From an uncultured Clostridia bacterium (lineage in GTDB: Bacteria; Bacillota; Clostridia; Oscillospirales; Oscillospiraceae), in NCBI GenBank assembly GCA_937893605.1, contig CALBGG010000033.1, positions 1-13,626 of the forward strand: a DNA stretch of 13,626 bases. The letters are read 5' to 3'. Below, piece by piece: positions 1 to 6,371 of the stretch. The notes under the pieces were generated by a model. The model did not search any database, was not told the origin of the DNA, and worked only from the letters and a program-made list of their open reading frames with translations. The stretch's first letter is position 1. Each line of letters starts with the position of its first letter. The translations under genes and the position numbers were made by a program.

Positions 1-842
1 GTGCCCTCGCCGGTCATGACATAAACGGGGAAGAGGTAGGTCTTGCCGCTGTGCTCGACTCCGTCGGCGTAGTAGCCGAGCTTGCAGTCTGTGATCTTCG
101 CGTTTGTGAGATCAGTGGTAAAGCTGGCTGAATAGTTCTCGTTTTGCACGTCGGCAGCGACCTCCGCACGGCTTTTCAGTGCGACCTCGCTTGATGCGCT
201 GGTCGGGTTTGCCAAACAGTACACCGACAGAATTTCGCCCTCAAGATTAACGTCGATGCTTATCCTGTAAACTCCCAAAACCGTTTTCCCGTCTACATTC
301 GGGTAGAGGTATACGGTCTTAATTTTAAGACCCTCGCTGCCGTCGTCAAGCATACCGGTCTGATCGGCGACCTGAATGTTGTCCACGCCGCCGGGCCACA
401 GCCCGTTTTCCTCAACGAAGCTTTTGGCGATCTCAATTGCCTCGTCGTCGCTCATCGAAAGACCGGCTCTGAAGGGCGGATAATCGGTCATCTCATAGAA
501 CCAGTAGCCGTCATTGTCTATCTCTGCTTGATAGTTTCCGACGGTGTAAATCGTACCGAGTTCATAAGTGACTTTCTCCACTGTCGACAGGTCAACATTA
601 AGGCAGCGCTCGATCTGGGAAATAGATTCCGCTTCATCTATTGTGAGCTCGTACAGCTTGGCTGTCTCATCTGCTGAGTCAATTTTCATATCTGCTGGGA
701 GAGACAGCTTGACGCTCGCACTTGTCCCAGATTGCGCTATGTTTGGATGTACAGAGGTAAGTGTATTATTATTTCCGCAGGCACCGAGAATTATAAGTAA
801 TAACAGCGCAAGCAGAGATGTAATAAATCTATTGAATTTCAT
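1..842 (-). CDS. Secreted lipoprotein, C-terminus beyond window edge
   Basis: The frame is open from an ATG at 842 to the window edge, so the protein is partial (280 codons seen). An AAGGAGG site lies at 848-854. The N-terminus is a lipoprotein signal: Lys2, Arg5, a hydrophobic run at residues 7-19, then the lipobox Leu-Gly-Ala-Cys with Cys22 as the lipidated residue and an Asn-rich linker after it. The mature part is acidic and soluble. It includes a stretch reading roughly Gly-Val-Tyr-Arg-Ile-Ser-Ile-Asp-Val-Asn-Leu-Glu-Gly-Glu-Ile that resembles the beta strands of PepSY-like domains, but I cannot assign a family. It starts 19 bp after the stop of the upstream secreted His/Cys protein and is probably co-transcribed with it. 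It should sit on the outer face of the cytoplasmic membrane. Function unknown. Confidence 0.85.
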   Translation of the reverse strand, partial: MKFNRFITSLLALLLLIILGACGNNNTLTSVHPNIAQSGTSASVKLSLPADMKIDSADETAKLYELTIDEAESISQIERCLNVDLSTVEKVTYELGTIYTVGNYQAEIDNDGYWFYEMTDYPPFRAGLSMSDDEAIEIAKSFVEENGLWPGGVDNIQVADQTGMLDDGSEGLKIKTVYLYPNVDGKTVLGVYRISIDVNLEGEILSVYCLANPTSASSEVALKSRAEVAADVQNENYSASFTTDLTNAKITDCKLGYYADGVEHSGKTYLFPVYVMTGEG

Positions 843-861
843 GATTGCCTCCTTACTAACA

Positions 862-1686
862 TCAAGTTGCAGGTATTAGTTGCCCGGTATGGGCTATTGT
901 GCGAGTATCTAAGATGCCGAAACTGGACAGATTGCTTGCGGCTGCTGGCGCATAGGCGTACTCGTTGATTATTCTATCAGCGCTTGCTGATTTATATCCA
1001 ACTACTCTGGCAATAGAGTCACCATCCTGACGCTGCACTTGATACCTTCTTGTTCCTACGAAGAATGCTTCCATTATTGTTTTACTCATCATCCATTGTC
1101 CAAACAGAGAAGCTTCTCGAGAATCAAGGTACATTTGGGATGCAAAACCGAGGATGAGGCGAGTGCCGTTCATCATTTTAAGAATGTTGTTTGCTTTGGT
1201 TGTGCTGCCGCCGTTTGTAAGTTGATTGCAGGTGTATAGTGTTACGTATTTGTGAGGGAATCGCGTTTTCGTTGTTATCAGGTTGAAGAGCTCGCTTGTG
1301 TTTTCTCCGTTTACCCAATGCGGAAAGAGAGACACCTCGGAAGCGTTTGTGTGTAGAGCGTTATTCTGAGCGTCAAAAATAATACCGTGCCCCGCGTAAG
1401 CAAAAAATGTTGACCGAGAAGCCCTTGATATTGAGCCGGGGGTAACTTCGTTATTAGTTAGGCTCTCTCCATTTCGATAACTGATATAGCCACTGCTGCT
1501 TAGGTTTCTAAGTTTTAAGGATAAATTTGTTACATATTTTGCGCCCGATCTGTCGCCATGTACGCAATAGCTGTAGTCATTAATTCCAGCGCATCCATAA
1601 CTAACAGTGGGCACGGCAAAAGCGTCGATGGACATACAAAAGAACATACATATTGCAATTATTATTGATATTAATCTTTTTCGCAT
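862..1686 (-). CDS. Secreted protein with caspase-like (clan CD-type) His/Cys motifs
   Basis: The protein has 274 residues with a clear Sec signal peptide: Arg/Lys at 2-4, a hydrophobic core at 5-20, and likely cleavage after Ala-Phe-Ala24. The start is supported by AAAGGAG about 9 bases upstream of the ATG. The mature region contains Phe-Phe-Ala-Tyr-Ala-Gly-His100-Gly and, 53 residues on, Val-Thr-Leu-Tyr-Thr-Cys153-Asn. Clan CD cysteine peptidases (caspases, gingipains, CHAT proteins) place their catalytic His and Cys in the same setting: a hydrophobic strand, then His-Gly, and a hydrophobic strand, then a small residue and Cys. The dyad is seen; peptidase activity is inferred, since some relatives are inactive. 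Base composition is visibly more AT-rich than the neighbouring genes, which could reflect transfer. Its downstream partner is the lipoprotein at 1-842. A non-catalytic secreted protein remains possible. Confidence 0.7.
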   Translation of the reverse strand: MRKRLISIIIAICMFFCMSIDAFAVPTVSYGCAGINDYSYCVHGDRSGAKYVTNLSLKLRNLSSSGYISYRNGESLTNNEVTPGSISRASRSTFFAYAGHGIIFDAQNNALHTNASEVSLFPHWVNGENTSELFNLITTKTRFPHKYVTLYTCNQLTNGGSTTKANNILKMMNGTRLILGFASQMYLDSREASLFGQWMMSKTIMEAFFVGTRRYQVQRQDGDSIARVVGYKSASADRIINEYAYAPAAASNLSSFGILDTRTIAHTGQLIPAT

Positions 1687-2040
1687 ATAGTGGCGCTCCT
1701 TTCGTTTTTGTGTGTGTCTACTGCGTGGAGTGCGGCTCAGCAGCCCATCGGAATCACCTCCAGATACCGTTTTCTTATCCCCTCATTATATATAGACAGT
1801 GAATTTCGGAAAAACGGGACAAATATTTTCGAAAAAATTAAAATTTTGGACTTGGCCTCTCACTATATATATGTCCGCAGAGGCTGATTTGGGGACAACC
1901 GTTTTCAAATTTTCTGCAATTTGTCGATTCCCACGAAATCAGCAATGTGCATTTATGGATAATACACAATACATATTCAGCTTTTGTATATTCCCTTATA
2001 AAACGGTCAACAATAGGCATAGATAAAGGAGGGTTTATCT
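1687..2040. other. AT-rich divergent intergenic region
   Basis: This region separates two divergent genes. On the minus strand a TATAAT is present at 1785-1790, about 100 bases before the His/Cys protein start. Its -35 region is poor, so it is only a candidate. The stretch 1784-1880 contains two similar TATATA-rich blocks, and GCCTCT at 1855-1860 pairs with AGAGGC at 1879-1884. The short open frames here lack ribosome binding sites and family features, and I do not regard them as genes. Confidence 0.4.
1986..2016 (+). promoter_or_regulatory. Possible sporulation sigma-F-like promoter
   Basis: GTATA at 1986-1990 is followed after 14 bases by GGTCAACAATAG at 2005-2016. This approximates the sigma-F pattern (GYATA, then about 15 bases, then GGnnAnAnTR), with one-base misalignment at the 3' end. 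The downstream gene is SpoIIQ-like, and spoIIQ is a known sigma-F target in Bacillus. The match is inexact and no good vegetative promoter is visible here either. Confidence 0.25.
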
Positions 2041-2745
2041 ATGCAGAACGAAAAAAGCGGCAGACTGGATAAGTTTTTTGCCGGCAAGGGCTTCTACATA
2101 GTCCTTGCGCTATGTGTGATCGTGATAGGAATATCGGCCTACAGCCTTGCAAAGGGAGCGGATACGCCGACAGACAGCTTAAACCCCGGCATGAGCGCCG
2201 CGCAGCAGACGCGCCGTCCCGAGCCGAGCGAGCAGCTGCCCGTGAGCACCGAGGCTCCGAAGCCGGCGGGTGCTCCGAACGAGGAGGACGTCGTGTCCGC
2301 GGGAACGCTCACGCAGGACGATGTATGGCCCGAGCAGGTGACATGGAGATGGCCCGTGTCGGGCGAGATCGAGCGCGGCTACAGCGTGGAGGCGCTAAGC
2401 TACGACGTTACGATGGCCGACTGGCGCACGCATGACGGCGTGGATATCCTTGCGCAGCAGGGCGAGGTCGTCGTTGCCGCGGGCGACGGCGAGGTCGTAA
2501 GCGTAACTCAGGACGATCTTTACGGAACGACGGTGGTCATCGACCACGGAAACGGCATCAAGACCACCTACTCGAACCTTGCCGATACGCCGACAGTTGC
2601 CGCAGGAGACAAGGTAAAGGGCGGAGACGTTATAGGCTCTGTCGGCAAAACCGCGCTTTGCGAGATAGGGCAGGGCAGTCACATGCACTTTGCCATGAGC
2701 CGCGACGGAGCGAGCGTCGACCCGACGGCGTACCTCCCGATATGA
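2041..2745 (+). CDS. spoIIQ: SpoIIQ-like LytM/M23-family membrane-anchored protein
   Basis: The protein has 234 residues, starting at an ATG preceded by AAAGGAGGG at 2025-2033. Residues 18-37 form one N-terminal membrane segment, followed by a Pro/Glu-rich linker (about 38-95) and an extracytoplasmic LytM domain (about 100-234). Zinc-ligand positions are intact: His131-x-x-x-Asp135, and His214-x-His216 near the C-terminus. The lead-in Trp-Pro-Val-Ser-Gly-Glu (104-109), the Asp-Trp-Arg-Thr-His-Asp-Gly-Val-Asp block and Tyr-Ser-Asn-Leu (177-180) are what I recall from clostridial SpoIIQ. SpoIIQ spans the forespore membrane, pairs with SpoIIIAH in the mother cell and is needed for engulfment and feeding-channel formation. 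The spoIIQ call rests on architecture and these motifs; a generic M23 cell-wall hydrolase is the alternative. No terminator follows, so it may read into the tRNA genes. Confidence 0.7.
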   Translation: MQNEKSGRLDKFFAGKGFYIVLALCVIVIGISAYSLAKGADTPTDSLNPGMSAAQQTRRPEPSEQLPVSTEAPKPAGAPNEEDVVSAGTLTQDDVWPEQVTWRWPVSGEIERGYSVEALSYDVTMADWRTHDGVDILAQQGEVVVAAGDGEVVSVTQDDLYGTTVVIDHGNGIKTTYSNLADTPTVAAGDKVKGGDVIGSVGKTALCEIGQGSHMHFAMSRDGASVDPTAYLPI

Positions 2746-2771
2746 AATTTGAAGAAAAATAAAAAAATATG

Positions 2772-2800
2772 TTGACAATCCGGGCTGTGTCTTGTATAAT
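2772..2800 (+). promoter_or_regulatory. Consensus sigma-A promoter for the tRNA genes
   Basis: TTGACA at 2772-2777 and TATAAT at 2795-2800 are both perfect consensus, with an ideal 17-base spacer. The first tRNA begins 22 bases after the -10 box. Confidence 0.93.
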
Positions 2801-2822
2801 TCCAATTGCTCATTTGAGAAAT

Positions 2823-2899
2823 GGCGGCATAGCTCAGTTGGCTAGAGCATGCGGTTCATACCCGCAGTGTCCCCGGTTCGAATCCAGGTGCCGCTACCA
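2823..2899 (+). tRNA. tRNA-Met (anticodon CAT), probably elongator
   Basis: A 77-base cloverleaf with encoded CCA at 2897-2899. The acceptor stem 2823-2829 pairs with 2889-2895 (G1 opposite U72 is a wobble), and the D stem is 2832-2835 with 2845-2848. The anticodon stem TGCGG/CCGCA encloses a loop with CAT at 2857-2859. The T loop is TTCGAAT at 2877-2883. The T stem has one C-A mismatch in its centre (2874 against 2886). The initiator hallmarks (unpaired position 1-72 and three stacked G-C pairs next to the anticodon loop) are absent, so elongator Met is preferred. A lysidine-modified tRNA-Ile with the same CAT anticodon cannot be fully excluded. Confidence 0.93.
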
Positions 2900-2901
2900 A
2901 A

Positions 2902-2929
2902 AAGGCGCAGATATTAATACCTGCGCCTT
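2902..2929 (+). other. Hairpin between the two tRNA genes
   Basis: AAGGCGCAG (2902-2910) pairs perfectly with CTGCGCCTT (2921-2929) across a 10-base loop. The U-tract after it is weak, so it is more likely a processing or partial-termination hairpin than a full terminator. Confidence 0.55.
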
Positions 2930-2935
2930 AATTTA

Positions 2936-3010
2936 GGCCCGTTGGTCAAGCGGTTAAGACACCGCCCTTTCACGGCGGTAACATGGGTTCGATTCCCGTA
3001 CGGGTCACCA
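2936..3010 (+). tRNA. tRNA-Glu (anticodon TTC)
   Basis: A 75-base cloverleaf with encoded CCA at 3008-3010. The acceptor stem starts GGCCCGT and pairs with ACGGGTC (one G-U pair). The anticodon stem CCGCC/GGCGG (2962-2966 with 2974-2978) carries the loop CTTTCAC with TTC at 2969-2971. The T loop TTCGATT is canonical. It is co-transcribed with the tRNA-Met gene 36 bases upstream. Confidence 0.95.
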
Positions 3011-3044
3011 AAAAAGCCATCATGCTTTTGCATGATGGCTTTTT
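3011..3044. terminator. Bidirectional rho-independent terminator
   Basis: Positions 3011-3025 pair perfectly with 3030-3044 across a TTTT loop. The 15-bp stem contains GCCATCATGC and has A-runs and T-runs at the two ends, so it works in either direction. It begins one base after the tRNA-Glu CCA end and abuts the sortase stop codon at 3045-3047, so it can end both convergent transcripts. Confidence 0.93.
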
Positions 3045-3782
3045 TCATATCTTTTTTGCGACTACTATGAAGCGGCCGTCCTCGGTGTGATACGCGCAGG
3101 TGGAAAGCGTGAGGAGCTTATCGCCGGGCGAGAGCTCAATGCCGGTGTCATAGAGCTTGTTTTCCTCAATAAATTTAACGTACTCGTTAAACGAAGCCTC
3201 ATCACCGCTGCCGGTGTATTCATAGTATTTGAAGCCATCGCTGCCCTCGGGCACGAGCTCGGTTTTTACAGCGGCGACGATCTCGTAGGTCTGCTTTTCG
3301 TATATTGTATCAAAGCTTATGAGCTTGTGCTGCTTGTAAAAATCCTCGCTGACATAGTACATGAGCGAGCCGAACATCGAATAGTCCTTCATGTTGTGCC
3401 CGTAGATTATCAGATTGTCGGACGAGAGTATGTCACAGTATTCATCGACGAACAGACAGCCTCGGTAGGAGTAGTTGCCGTAAAAGTCTGTGTGCAGATA
3501 CTTATCGATCTCGTCGGGCGCGTACATCACGACGTTGTCTATGCCCGTTCCGTCTATCTTCAGCCAGCCGATCGTGTCATGGTTTTCCGCATACAAAGCT
3601 TCATATTCCGGCAGTATATCGGGCAGGGAGGCGCTTGCCTGCGCGTCCTTGAGCCCCTTGAGCTTATCATCGGTGCTTTTGCTTCTCAGATCGTCGATCG
3701 CGTAGAATATCAGGACGCCGACCGAGACAACAAGCGCTATCAAAGCTATCAGGCGTATGAACTTTCGCATCTTATCGTTCAT
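3045..3782 (-). CDS. srtB: Class B sortase
   Basis: The protein has 245 residues. It is a transpeptidase that cleaves a C-terminal sorting signal and attaches the protein to peptidoglycan outside the cell. Residues 8-29 form an N-terminal membrane anchor. The catalytic domain runs from about 65 to 245, with His129 in Tyr-Gly-His-Asn, Cys229 in Leu-Ser-Thr-Cys and Arg237 in Gly-Arg-Phe, the complete sortase triad. The block before His129 (Asp-Asn-Leu-Ile-Ile-Tyr-Gly-His-Asn-Met), the helix-rich insertion between strands and the short C-terminus after Arg match class B rather than class A. A GAGGA motif lies about 8 bases before the ATG. The gene upstream on the same strand encodes a protein with a C-terminal sorting signal, its likely substrate. 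A terminator hairpin sits between the two, so expression of the sortase is probably lower or partly independent. Confidence 0.93.
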   Translation of the reverse strand: MNDKMRKFIRLIALIALVVSVGVLIFYAIDDLRSKSTDDKLKGLKDAQASASLPDILPEYEALYAENHDTIGWLKIDGTGIDNVVMYAPDEIDKYLHTDFYGNYSYRGCLFVDEYCDILSSDNLIIYGHNMKDYSMFGSLMYYVSEDFYKQHKLISFDTIYEKQTYEIVAAVKTELVPEGSDGFKYYEYTGSGDEASFNEYVKFIEENKLYDTGIELSPGDKLLTLSTCAYHTEDGRFIVVAKKI

Positions 3783-3803
3783 TCCGTGTTCCTCGGGAAA
3801 ATA

Positions 3804-3835
3804 AAAATAGGAGCGGCTTTCGCCGCCCCTATTTT
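3804..3835 (-). terminator. Rho-independent terminator after the surface protein gene
   Basis: AAAATAGG (3804-3811) pairs with CCTATTTT (3828-3835), and GCGGC (3813-3817) with GCCGC (3822-3826). There is one A/C mismatch and a four-base loop. Read on the minus strand it is followed by a T-rich tail. It lies between the surface protein and the sortase gene, suggesting attenuation of sortase transcription. Confidence 0.8.
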
Positions 3836-3877
3836 ATATGCACTATTGCAATAAGTCAACTAATCGCCCACATATGA

Positions 3878-4969
3878 TCAGTTTGGCTTTTTCTTGCGAT
3901 AAGTACCTGCAAGCACTGCCAGGCTGATGACCGCTATCGCAGACATCAAGACAACGCTCCTTGTGTCGCCGGTCTCTGACGGAGTCTTGGGCTCTGTCGG
4001 CTTATCCGGTGTGTTCGAATCGTCGGGGTTATCCGGGGTGTCCGGTGTGTTCGGGTCGTCGGGATCGTCGGGATCGTCGGGATCGCTCGGGTTGTCACCG
4101 CCGGGGTTGTCGCCGCCGGGGTTGTCGCCGCCGGGATTGTCGCCACCGGGATTGTCGCCGCCGGGATTGTCGCCGCCGGGATTGTCGCCGCCGGGGTTGT
4201 CGCCGCCGGGATTGTCGCCGCCGGGATTGTCGCCGCCGGGATTGTCGCCGCCGGGATTGTCACCGCCGGGGTTGTCGCCGCCGGGATTGTCGCCGCCGGG
4301 GTTGTCGCCGCCGGGATTGTCACCGCCGGGATTGTCACCGCCGGGGTTGTCACCGCCGGGGTTGCTGCTGCCCGAACTGTTGATGTTCAGGTGAACGACA
4401 TGACCGCCTACATTGCTCATAAACATGTATGTAGCGTTGCCGGGGACATAGTCTGCGGCGACTCCGGTGAAACCGCTGGTCGGATTCCAGATGATGGCTT
4501 CCTCAACGGTACTGCCGTAAATGAGATTCCATCCGTCGATGACGGCTCCGTTAACCTCTATCTTGAGCGTGCATGCACCGGGAAGTCTGAGTACGGTGCC
4601 GTGACCGACGATATTAACCGCATCCTTTAAAGTCATGTAGGACTTGTCGAAGGTGGAACGCCAAAAAACGGTGTTCGTAACAGGCAGATAAGCCGTAACG
4701 GTAACGGTCGCGTCATCGGGCAGAGTCTCATATCCGTGCAGGCAAAGCAGGAAGTTGATGAAGTTTGCATCCGGATACTCTGTGTTGACCAATCCGATTC
4801 CGCTAAAGTAAGACGAAAGGGTCGAGACAGCGTCGGTATCCGCAGCAACATCTACATCGAGTCCGTCGGCATTCGCGTCAGCGCTCAGAGCAAAAACAGC
4901 AATCAGGAAGACAGCAAGCACAAAAAGTGCGGTCAGCACAGGCCTGCTGAGCCTTTCCATTTTTACCAT
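3878..4969 (-). CDS. Wall-anchored surface protein with PGGDN repeats, likely sortase B substrate
   Basis: The protein has 363 residues from the ATG at 4969. An in-frame TTG at 4996 would place the AAAGGAGG site inside the coding region, so I reject it as start. Residues 11-30 are a signal peptide core. Residues 36-203 form a folded domain I do not recognise. Residues 204-293 are 18 exact PGGDN repeats, followed by an Asp/Pro-rich stalk (294-328). The C-terminus has Pro-Ser-Glu-Thr-Gly-Asp (330-335), a hydrophobic segment (337-354) and Tyr-Arg-Lys-Lys-Lys: the layout of a sortase sorting signal with a non-LPXTG motif. The neighbouring class B sortase is its likely processing enzyme. The repeat and stalk probably span the cell wall. 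Ligand or function is unknown. A predicted promoter at 5131-5159 leaves a long, structured leader. Confidence 0.85.
   Translation of the reverse strand: MVKMERLSRPVLTALFVLAVFLIAVFALSADANADGLDVDVAADTDAVSTLSSYFSGIGLVNTEYPDANFINFLLCLHGYETLPDDATVTVTAYLPVTNTVFWRSTFDKSYMTLKDAVNIVGHGTVLRLPGACTLKIEVNGAVIDGWNLIYGSTVEEAIIWNPTSGFTGVAADYVPGNATYMFMSNVGGHVVHLNINSSGSSNPGGDNPGGDNPGGDNPGGDNPGGDNPGGDNPGGDNPGGDNPGGDNPGGDNPGGDNPGGDNPGGDNPGGDNPGGDNPGGDNPGGDNPGGDNPSDPDDPDDPDDPNTPDTPDNPDDSNTPDKPTEPKTPSETGDTRSVVLMSAIAVISLAVLAGTYRKKKPN
4091..4360 (-). repeat. 18 x 15-bp in-frame minisatellite (PGGDN)
   Basis: There are eighteen consecutive 15-bp units with no length variation. Coding-strand units are CCCGGCGGCGACAAC or close variants. 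Differences are confined to silent third positions (AAC/AAT, GGC/GGT). Because the unit is five codons, slippage changes stalk length without breaking the frame. The periodicity also opens several unrelated reading frames here, which are not genes. Confidence 0.97.
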
Positions 4970-5002
4970 GCTATTAAGTTTTCCTCCTTTCCCCAAGGAT
5001 AC

Positions 5003-5118
5003 ATACTAATACCTATACCACAGTGAATTATCCATGCGGCATCGATTATCTCTGCTCTTCGGCAGGGAAGCAGTCAACCGTTATTCACGGAAGCAACGCG
5101 GAGGCTATTAATTAGTAT
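5003..5118 (-). promoter_or_regulatory. Structured 5' leader of the surface protein gene, candidate cis-regulatory RNA
   Basis: ATTAGTAT (5111-5118) and ATACTAAT (5003-5010) are exact complements that close a domain of about 116 nt just inside the predicted transcript start. Inside it, CTGC/GCAG (5052-5055 with 5062-5065) forms a small hairpin. ATTCAC (5083-5088) can pair either distally with GTGAAT (5023-5028) or be locked in the local hairpin CCGT/ACGG (5078-5081 with 5087-5090). These two states exclude each other. I cannot match it to a known riboswitch class. The ribosome binding site follows directly after the domain. Confidence 0.4.
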
Positions 5119-5130
5119 TGCAATAATGAT

Positions 5131-5159
5131 ACTATATTGTAACCGATATTTCAATGCAA
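5131..5159 (-). promoter_or_regulatory. Promoter of the surface protein gene
   Basis: On the minus strand, TTGCAT (5159-5154) and TATAGT (5136-5131) are 17 bases apart. An overlapping alternative, TTGAAA with TATCAT, also has 17-base spacing. Either puts transcription start about 150 bases before the ATG. Confidence 0.55.
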
Positions 5160-5253
5160 AATATGGTAATATAAGCTTTTTGTAAACAAAAATGCATAAA
5201 AATTTGGTTAAAATTTTTGAAAGATATATACAATGCAGTGCTATTGTACAGTG

Positions 5254-5282
5254 TTGCTAATACGCGGCTTTTGTGCTAAAAT
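5254..5282 (+). promoter_or_regulatory. Promoter of the pyridoxal kinase gene
   Basis: TTGCTA (5254-5259) and TAAAAT (5277-5282) are 17 bases apart, 40 bases before the ATG. Confidence 0.6.
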
Positions 5283-5321
5283 CGAAACGATAATTCAGCT
5301 TTTATTAAGGTAGGACATACT

Positions 5322-6188
5322 ATGAAAAAACTGCCGAAGCTGCCGAGAATGGCGGCTGTACATGATCTTTCGTGTTTGGGCAAATGCTCGCTTACCGTTG
5401 CGCTCCCCATAGTTTCGGCGACGGGGGTCGAGTGCTGCTGCATACCGACGGCGCTTTTGTCAACGCATACGGGCGGGTTTACCGACTGGACGTTTACCGA
5501 TCTGAGCGGAGATATCGTCCCGATTGCCGAGCACTGGCATAGCCTGGGCGTCGGCTTTGATGCAATATATTCGGGCTATCTTGCGTCGGAGGCACAGGGA
5601 AAGCTGCTTGAGCGGGCAATTGAACTCCTGCGCGGAGAGAATACGCTGGTGATCGTCGATCCTGCGATGGCCGATAACGGCAGATACTACGCCAATCTCG
5701 GCGAGACAATGACGGAGTGCTTCCGCGGACTTATAAAAAAGGCGGATATCATCACGCCGAATATGACCGAGGCCTGCTTCCTGACAGGCATGGAATACAG
5801 ACCGGGCGTGCACGATGAGGCCTATGTCACCGAGCTTATAGACCGCCTGTCCGAGCTGGGGCCTTCCTTAGTCGCTATAACGGGTGTAAGCACCGAAAAC
5901 GGAAGGGTGGGCATAGTCGCGCGCGATAACAGAAGCGGTAAAATGTGCTCGGTCATGAATAAAACGCTCGATGGAATGTTTCACGGCTCGGGCGATGTAT
6001 TCGCTTCGGCGTTCGCGGCTCTGCTCACTCGCGGAGCGACGCTCGACGATGCGCTCGATACCGCCGAGGAATTTGTGACAGCCGCCATAGAGCGAACGGC
6101 TGCGCGCGCAACTCCGCGCCGAAACGGCCTTGATTTTGAGGGGGCGCTGCCGGATTACATAGATACGTGCCGCAAGCTGTTCGAGTAG
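5322..6188 (+). CDS. pdxK: Pyridoxal/pyridoxamine kinase (ribokinase-like fold)
   Basis: The protein has 288 residues, the usual length for the family. It phosphorylates B6 vitamers at the 5' hydroxyl with ATP, salvaging pyridoxal 5'-phosphate in the cytoplasm. Diagnostic features are His14-Asp-Leu-Ser near the N-terminus, Pro-Thr-Ala-Leu-Leu-Ser-Thr-His-Thr-Gly-Gly (42-52), typical of pyridoxal kinases, Thr-Pro-Asn-x-Thr-Glu (145-150), and the anion-hole motif Gly-Ser-Gly-Asp (222-225) with Asp225 as catalytic base. The start ATG is preceded by a modest AAGGTAGG site. It appears to be a single-gene unit with its own promoter, and no obvious terminator follows. A hydroxymethylpyrimidine kinase is the nearest alternative, but the Ser-Thr-His-Thr-Gly-Gly motif favours the B6 kinase. 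Confidence 0.88.
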   Translation: MKKLPKLPRMAAVHDLSCLGKCSLTVALPIVSATGVECCCIPTALLSTHTGGFTDWTFTDLSGDIVPIAEHWHSLGVGFDAIYSGYLASEAQGKLLERAIELLRGENTLVIVDPAMADNGRYYANLGETMTECFRGLIKKADIITPNMTEACFLTGMEYRPGVHDEAYVTELIDRLSELGPSLVAITGVSTENGRVGIVARDNRSGKMCSVMNKTLDGMFHGSGDVFASAFAALLTRGATLDDALDTAEEFVTAAIERTAARATPRRNGLDFEGALPDYIDTCRKLFE

Positions 6189-6263
6189 ATAGACAGTATA
6201 TTGACCAAGTGTTCAAAATGCTGAAATTACCATAATTAATTTCCAAATACTTTTGACATAAAC

Positions 6264-6293
6264 TTGACATTTGAGATGGAATTAAAGTATAAT
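6264..6293 (+). promoter_or_regulatory. Promoter of the first dehydratase-family operon
   Basis: TTGACA (6264-6269) and TATAAT (6288-6293) are both exact consensus, with an 18-base spacer. A second TTGACA at 6253-6258 lies just upstream but is too far from the -10. The leader to the ATG is about 70 bases. Confidence 0.9.
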
Positions 6294-6303
6294 CACATGA
6301 AGG

Positions 6304-6324
6304 AGTATGGGATTCTCTCATACT
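6304..6324 (+). other. Hairpin at the 5' end of the dehydratase transcript
   Basis: AGTATGGG (6304-6311) pairs with CTCATACT (6317-6324), including one G-U pair, around a 5-base loop. It sits right at the expected transcript start, where such stems often stabilise mRNA. There is no U-tract, so it is not a terminator. Confidence 0.45.
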
Positions 6325-6371
6325 GAAATAACTGGTAGGCAAAAATTTAAAATAAGCGGAAGGGGTTGCAA

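Larger units (their letters stand above)
4970..5321. other. Divergent regulatory region
   Basis: This gene-free stretch holds the structured leader and promoter of the surface protein gene (minus) and the promoter of the kinase gene (plus), listed separately. The central part, about 5160-5250, is very AT-rich with no motif I can name. Confidence 0.6.

Noticed and set aside
568..879. 103-codon plus-strand frame
   Set aside because: It lies antisense to the lipoprotein gene, which has a lipobox and strong ribosome binding site; this frame has neither.
2823..3044. Integration site for a mobile element at the tRNA genes
   Set aside because: No integrase, direct repeat of a tRNA 3' end or element boundary is visible nearby.
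3927..4394. Open frames on both strands across the GGDNP repeat, including a SPPGL-repeat protein
   Set aside because: The 15-bp periodicity keeps every frame open; they lack ribosome binding sites, and the minus-strand surface protein explains the sequence.
4970..4996. TTG start at 4996 for the surface protein
   Set aside because: It would place the AAAGGAGG ribosome binding site within the coding region; the ATG at 4969 lies after that site.
5003..5118. Cyclic di-GMP, cobalamin or other known riboswitch in the surface protein leader
   Set aside because: None of the conserved core motifs of these classes that I know is present on the minus strand; only generic stems are seen.
6366..6371. 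TTG start two codons upstream of the copy-1 small subunit
   Set aside because: It directly abuts the GGAAGGGG site, and the paralogue starts at the Met-Lys-Asp-Leu position corresponding to 6372.
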